Shown: positions 60,471 to 64,000 of the stretch, in pieces
How the letters are laid out: each line of letters begins with the position of its first letter
Position numbering within the stretch: position 1 is the first letter of the stretch
From: Bin22 sp965207275
GTDB lineage: Bacteria > Chloroflexota > Dehalococcoidia > Lucifugimonadales > UBA3495
DNA length: 64,000 bases
Direction: 5' to 3'
NCBI GenBank assembly: GCA_965207275.1
Contig: CBDBMH010000002.1
Span: 372,001-436,000 of the forward strand
Translations under genes and position numbers: made by a program
The notes under the pieces: generated by a model
Seen by the model: the letters and a program-made list of their open reading frames with translations, nothing else
The model's database searches: none
What the model was told of the DNA's origin: nothing

Positions 60471-61211
60471 ATGAGAAAACGGAATATTTTCATAGTAACG
60501 GCCATAGTCATTTTGATACCGGTGGTGGCCTTTGCCTGGTGGCTGCTGTCGCCCCTGTTCCTCACCACCACTGTTGACGAGGAGTTTCCCTTCGCCGTCA
60601 ATGCCGAAATACCGGCGGACATGACCATGGCCGAAGTGGAAACGGTTATGGAGACCATGGCGAAGATGGACCAGGAGCCAATGGCCGAACCCATGCCCAT
60701 GCCGATGGCTGCGGATGCCGAGATTATTCCCTCCGAGGTCGTGCTTACGGAAGCTTCTCCGGAAATGCGAGAGGCAATAGAAAAAGCCATGGCCGGGGAT
60801 ACCTCAGCCATGGAGAAAATAATGTATGAGGCCGCCAATGCGAGTCCTCCCACTGGACCGGTACCCCTGGCCTCCGGCAGTTTCCGTGACGCCGACTCCT
60901 TTCACCGGGGCAGCGGCTCTGCGACTATCTATCTCCTGCCCGATGGTTCCCGCCTGCTGAGGCTGGAGGACTTCATGGTAACCAACGGCCCCGATCTGAG
61001 GGTGCTGTTGGCCGAGTCGGGGGATCCCATGAGCAGGGACGAGCTTCAGTCCGGCGGCTACACCCACCTGGCCAAGCTCAAGGGCAACATCGGCAACCAG
61101 AACTACGAAATACCGGCGGACATAAACCTGGAAGAGCAGAACAGCGTCATCATCTACTGCATGCCCTTCCACGTAATCTTCAGCGTCGCCCCGCTGGAGA
61201 AGACAGGATAG
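60471..61211 (+). CDS. Membrane-anchored DM13 domain protein with Met-rich region
   Basis: A 246-residue protein with an N-terminal membrane anchor (FIVTAIVILIPVVAFAWWLL), a Met/Glu-rich stretch (about 49-78, including EPMAEPMPMPMAADAE) and a DM13 domain (about 130-246) ending with the conserved Cys in NSVIIYCMPFHVIFSVAPL. DM13 domains are proposed to be redox or electron-transfer modules with this essential Cys. The domain would face outside. The Met-rich region could bind copper or be a flexible spacer. Not linked to neighbours by function. Confidence 0.87.
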   Translation: MRKRNIFIVTAIVILIPVVAFAWWLLSPLFLTTTVDEEFPFAVNAEIPADMTMAEVETVMETMAKMDQEPMAEPMPMPMAADAEIIPSEVVLTEASPEMREAIEKAMAGDTSAMEKIMYEAANASPPTGPVPLASGSFRDADSFHRGSGSATIYLLPDGSRLLRLEDFMVTNGPDLRVLLAESGDPMSRDELQSGGYTHLAKLKGNIGNQNYEIPADINLEEQNSVIIYCMPFHVIFSVAPLEKTG

Positions 61212-61238
61212 CGCCCACTTCTGGCCGTCAACGCAAAC

Positions 61239-61263
61239 GTAGGGGCAGCCACAAGGGCTGCCC
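61239..61263. repeat. GTAGGGGCAG-type palindromic repeat
   Basis: GTAGGGGCAGCC, a short loop, GGCTGCCC. It has the same outline as the element at 10329-10354 and follows the DM13 stop by 28 bases, where it could also terminate transcription (tail TTCTCCT). Confidence 0.5.
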
Positions 61264-61290
61264 TTCTCCTGTTCGTTGTTGGCTTGCGGC

Positions 61291-61698
61291 CTAACGCTGC
61301 AAACGTCGTCGGACCTGCCTGTCACTCTGCAATTCCACCGCCGCCGCCAGATACTCCCGTATAATTGGCTCCTTGATGTCGTCCTCTTCCCTAACCTCCA
61401 CATACCTTACCTTATTTCCGGCAGAAGGCCCCGGCTTCAGGAGGCCGTGATGATCCGGCAGCATCGCACCAGACTCAAAGCCGAGCTTGACCATATCGGG
61501 GTAGAGGAAAATGCCACCGATGTACCCGGCCCCGGCTTGCCGGTAACCTATGGCCCGCCATCCCGAGTAGACCCGCTCATCAACCTCCGGCAAGGCGCTC
61601 TTCACCAATTGTCGAAGCAGGAATGCTAGGTCCTGAATCTCCGGAGCAAAACCGGACAGCAGTTCCTCGGGCGTGGTTATGCTCATGGTACGGGCCAT
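61291..61698 (-). CDS. DUF1801 domain-containing protein
   Basis: A 135-residue soluble protein with the DUF1801 (YdhG-like) pattern: LRQLVKSALPEVDERVYSGWRAIGYR, GYIGGIFLYPDMVKLGFESGAML and a C-terminal YLAAAVEL helix. Function unknown. The start could be ATG at 61698 or 61686; no strong ribosome site is visible. It follows the isochorismatase-like gene by 24 bases on the same strand. Confidence 0.85.
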   Translation of the reverse strand: MARTMSITTPEELLSGFAPEIQDLAFLLRQLVKSALPEVDERVYSGWRAIGYRQAGAGYIGGIFLYPDMVKLGFESGAMLPDHHGLLKPGPSAGNKVRYVEVREEDDIKEPIIREYLAAAVELQSDRQVRRRLQR

Positions 61699-61722
61699 CA
61701 ACAATACGGGGCAATCTGCAGG

Positions 61723-62463
61723 CTAGTTGCCTGTTCCCGCCTCTTCAAACCTGCCCTCCGCCAGCCATTCCAGCACGTCGGCCAGTGGCAGCACGTCGGC
61801 GTACTTCTGGTGCATGTCGAACAAGTTGATGGCGTGGGTGGCCTGGTGCCGGTCGAAAACGCATTCCTCCACCACGATCATGCGGTATCGGTTGGTGCAG
61901 CCGTCTACCACGCTGGCCCGCACGCAGCCGCTGGTGCTCTCTCCGCACGTTATCAGCGTGTCGATGCCCAGCCGCGTCAGGTGCCCGGTCAGGGGTGTGC
62001 CCCAGAAGGCGCTGGGGGCCGTCTTGTACAGCACCGCCTCGCCGTCCACCGGCCCGCACTCGTCGATAATGTCAAACCGCCGCCGCTGCCGGTCCAGGCC
62101 TGCCTCGTCCACCCTGCCGGGTTTCCGGTCGGAATTGCCCGCCGGCTGCTTCAGCGAACTCCACGACTCAACACCCGAGTCGCTCAGGCCCGTAACGTGC
62201 ACCACGGGAATGCCCGCCCTCCGGCAGACGTCCAGCAGGGTCTGAATGTGCGGAATGGCGTCCCAAGCCGCCAGACCGCAGCTGCCCGGCCAGTCTTCCA
62301 CGGCCTCCAGGAGCGGCTGGGGTTCGTCTCCGAAAACCCAGCGGTACAGGTCCACCAGCAACAGGGCCGGCCGTTTACCGAACCCCACCTCCTTGGACCC
62401 CGACATGGCCAGGTGGGCCCGGTCCTGTTCCGTAAGGTAGGGTTCCCAAACACGTTCCGGCAT
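61723..62463 (-). CDS. Isochorismatase-like cysteine hydrolase
   Basis: A 246-residue hydrolase of the isochorismatase/N-carbamoylsarcosine amidase group. Catalytic triad: Asp in ALLLVDLYRWVF, Lys in VLYKTAPSAFWGTPL, Cys in ITCGESTSGCVRASVVDGCTNRY, preceded by the cis-peptide region. The ATG at 62463 has GAGGTGA six bases upstream. Typical substrates are amides or carbamoyl compounds; not assigned. A DUF1801 gene follows. Confidence 0.88.
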   Translation of the reverse strand: MPERVWEPYLTEQDRAHLAMSGSKEVGFGKRPALLLVDLYRWVFGDEPQPLLEAVEDWPGSCGLAAWDAIPHIQTLLDVCRRAGIPVVHVTGLSDSGVESWSSLKQPAGNSDRKPGRVDEAGLDRQRRRFDIIDECGPVDGEAVLYKTAPSAFWGTPLTGHLTRLGIDTLITCGESTSGCVRASVVDGCTNRYRMIVVEECVFDRHQATHAINLFDMHQKYADVLPLADVLEWLAEGRFEEAGTGN

Positions 62464-62530
62464 GCCGCTCACCTCGCGCAATGGAGTAGGTTGGTCTGGG
62501 TATCGCAAATCGGATTCGGGGCTTACCCGC

Positions 62531-62555
62531 CGTTCCCGCGCCGGCGGGAACCTCG
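62531..62555. repeat. REP-like palindrome, left member of an inverted pair
   Basis: A 25-base element with an 8-base-pair stem (GTTCCCGC/GCGGGAAC) and loop GCCG, followed by CTCG. The right member at 62671-62695 is inverted. Confidence 0.65.
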
Positions 62556-62670
62556 ATATCGGGCGGTGCTGTTCCAGCTAACGGGGAAGAACGGGTCGAG
62601 AAAGCAATTCTGCGTCCAATAGCGTCGACCGGCTCACAGGTCTAGTCACGCCCAAAGAGTACTCCAGGTT

Positions 62671-62695
62671 CGAGGTTCCCGGCGGCCCGGGAACG
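62671..62695. repeat. REP-like palindrome, right member of an inverted pair
   Basis: The inverse of the element at 62531. The 25 bases agree at 23 positions; the two differences are opposite each other in the stem (C-G in one, G-C in the other), so the hairpin is kept. Confidence 0.65.
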
Positions 62696-62714
62696 ATAAG
62701 CCTTAGGACTGCAT

Positions 62715-64000
62715 TCAAAGCCCGAATTTACCCGGATTCATGATGCCTGCCGGGTCGAGCATTTCCTTGATCTGCCGCATCACTTCGTGGCCTGCCCCCA
62801 TCTCCCGGGCCAGCAGGTGGTTCAGCTTCATGCCCACCCCGTGGCAATACTCCATGGTGCCGCCCATATCCTGGGACAGGGTCAGCACTTCTTCCACCGC
62901 CTCCGCCAGGTTCCGGCGAAACTCCTCGCCCTCGCCGTCAGCATCCTCCGGAACTACCATCATGGAGAAGAGTTCGGGCCGGCTCCAGATGGCGTATTCC
63001 ACGATGCGCACGCCCCGGGCCGCCAGGATTTCCTGGCAACGGCGGCGGTAGTCCAGCACTTTCGAAATGGGCAGGGCCATGTGAAGATAATCGAAGCTGC
63101 GCCCCCACTGACGGTTCCACCGCTCTTCCCTCGGCCGGTCCAGGGCGTTGCGCTTGTAGCGGTAACCCGAGTCGTGGCGTCCCTCCCAATAGTCCAGCGT
63201 GTCCTCCGGGCCGATGTCCTGACCGCCGAACTGGGCGCAGATTGACATGGCCCGCTGGTAACGGGCCTCCACACCCTCCCGATACCCCTCGAACAGCAGG
63301 AACATCCGGACCACTCCGTCCTCCTCGGTAAGGTCCAGCAGGGTCGGGTGCAGGTCCAGCGCCTTCATTTCGGCGGCGGCGTCAAATCCCCGGTCAAAAC
63401 TGTCGAATGCCGCCGTGGCGAACACCCTCGCCTCGGGAATACGGAAGACCTTGATGGTGGCCCTGGTGATGATGCCGAACACGCCCTCGCCGCCGATGAA
63501 CAGGTGGTTGAAGTTGGGGGCCGAAGAATACTTGGGCACCGAGCGGGTGTCCAGGATTCGCCCGTCGCCCAGCACCACCTGTAACGATACCACCTGCTGT
63601 CCCATGGGCCCGAAGGCGCTGGCTCGGTAGCCCACGCCGTTGGTGGAAATCGTTCCGGCCACGGTGGCAATGGGCACGCTGTAGGGGTCGTGGCCAATCA
63701 TCAGATTGTGCTCCGCCAGGGCATCCGCCAGGTCTTGCAGGACGACCCCTGGTCCCACCGTGGCGGTCATATCCCTCGCGCTAATCTCCATGATCTGGTT
63801 AAGCCGTTTCACGTCCACGATGATGCCGCCCCGCACGGGCAGTACTCCGCCCATCACGCCGGTGCCGCCGCCGTAGGGCACCAGGGGAATGCCTTCTTCG
63901 GTGGCCAGGGCCGCGATACGGGATACCTCTTCCACCGTGCCGGGCCTCACCACCAGGTCGGCTAATTGTTCAAAGGCATAGCCGGCCCGGTAGGCGCGGA
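62715..64000 (-). CDS. FAD-linked oxidase, partial at the window edge
   Basis: A partial flavoprotein of at least 428 residues, GlcD/FAD_binding_4 type. The frame is open to base 64000 with no start. Cofactor segments: PLVPYGGGTGVMGGVLP, ATVAGTISTNGVGYRASAFG, GGEGVFGIITRATIKVFRIPEA. The C-terminal domain includes GTMEYCHGVGMKLNHLL and ends MLDPAGIMNPGKFGL, typical of D-lactate/glycolate dehydrogenase relatives. Probably oxidises a 2-hydroxy acid; the nearby 2-hydroxyacid dehydrogenase may act on related compounds. Confidence 0.92.
   Translation of the reverse strand, partial: RAYRAGYAFEQLADLVVRPGTVEEVSRIAALATEEGIPLVPYGGGTGVMGGVLPVRGGIIVDVKRLNQIMEISARDMTATVGPGVVLQDLADALAEHNLMIGHDPYSVPIATVAGTISTNGVGYRASAFGPMGQQVVSLQVVLGDGRILDTRSVPKYSSAPNFNHLFIGGEGVFGIITRATIKVFRIPEARVFATAAFDSFDRGFDAAAEMKALDLHPTLLDLTEEDGVVRMFLLFEGYREGVEARYQRAMSICAQFGGQDIGPEDTLDYWEGRHDSGYRYKRNALDRPREERWNRQWGRSFDYLHMALPISKVLDYRRRCQEILAARGVRIVEYAIWSRPELFSMMVVPEDADGEGEEFRRNLAEAVEEVLTLSQDMGGTMEYCHGVGMKLNHLLAREMGAGHEVMRQIKEMLDPAGIMNPGKFGL

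Noticed and set aside
1..64000. CRISPR array, IS element or prophage
   Set aside because: No regularly spaced repeats, transposase, integrase or phage structural genes were seen.

Overview
The window is a GC-rich bacterial chromosome segment with about 61 protein genes and one tRNA, densely packed on both strands. I see no insertion sequence, prophage, CRISPR array or replication origin. Gene style points to a Chloroflexota heterotroph of the Dehalococcoidia/SAR202 type: DUF1800/DUF1501 proteins, many amidohydrolase and oxidoreductase accessory genes, Ala/Pro/Thr-rich lipoprotein linkers on solute-binding proteins, PAC2, DUF3179 and DM13 proteins, and a Gram-positive-type LexA box. That assignment is inference; no 16S gene is present.

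Layout. 1-6.1 kb (+): pheS and pheT with a small coiled-coil membrane protein between them, then moeA with a His-rich N-terminus and a small partner. 6.1-16.4 kb (-): infC-rpmI-rplT (infC starts with AUA), miaB-nadA, a biotinyl-carrier gene with a membrane neighbour, a DUF4258/DUF2283 pair, recO, recR, and ybeY-dnaX-ybaB. 16.5-20.5 kb (+): an unknown gene, a deacetylase-type amidohydrolase, and a DUF3179 lipoprotein whose frame is crossed by one UGA at a conserved Cys, which makes it a selenoprotein candidate. 20.5-22.3 kb (-): an MNT/HEPN pair and an amidohydrolase. 22.5-30.6 kb: PAC2, nadB-nadC, CMD, DinB, dtd and fmdB (both -), an AlkD-like gene and a zinc alcohol dehydrogenase. 30.7-37.5 kb (-): a collagen-like 5'-nucleotidase lipoprotein and two tandem paralogous family-5 solute-binding lipoproteins, each with its own strong promoter. 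37.8-48 kb (+): flavoprotein monooxygenase, enoyl-CoA hydratase, MetE-like, OsmC, rhodanese, then DUF1800, ferredoxin-MBL, NHL and DUF1501. 48.3-57.1 kb: SelA-like PLP enzyme, tRNA-Gly, two MaoC-like dehydratases, SRAP, Uma2, and imuB-dnaE2 under a LexA-type box. 57.4-64 kb: cupin, ornithine cyclodeaminase-like, 2-hydroxyacid dehydrogenase, DM13, DUF1801, isochorismatase-like and a partial FAD oxidase.

How the genes work together. There are housekeeping blocks for translation (PheRS, IF3/L35/L20, MiaB, YbeY, Dtd, tRNA-Gly), de novo NAD synthesis (nadA at 8 kb, nadBC at 24-26 kb) and replication/repair (DnaX, YbaB, RecO, RecR, AlkD-like, SRAP, ImuB-DnaE2). The remainder is catabolic or accessory: paired hotdog dehydratases, peptide-type binding proteins without a transporter core, and several single-gene redox or hydrolase functions.

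Most worth following up: (1) the in-frame UGA at a conserved CxxC position of the DUF3179 protein; (2) the AUA start of infC; (3) the LexA box lying exactly in the promoter spacer of imuB-dnaE2; (4) two toxin-antitoxin-like pairs, one apparently interrupted by an amber codon; (5) the duplicated binding-protein units with matching promoters.
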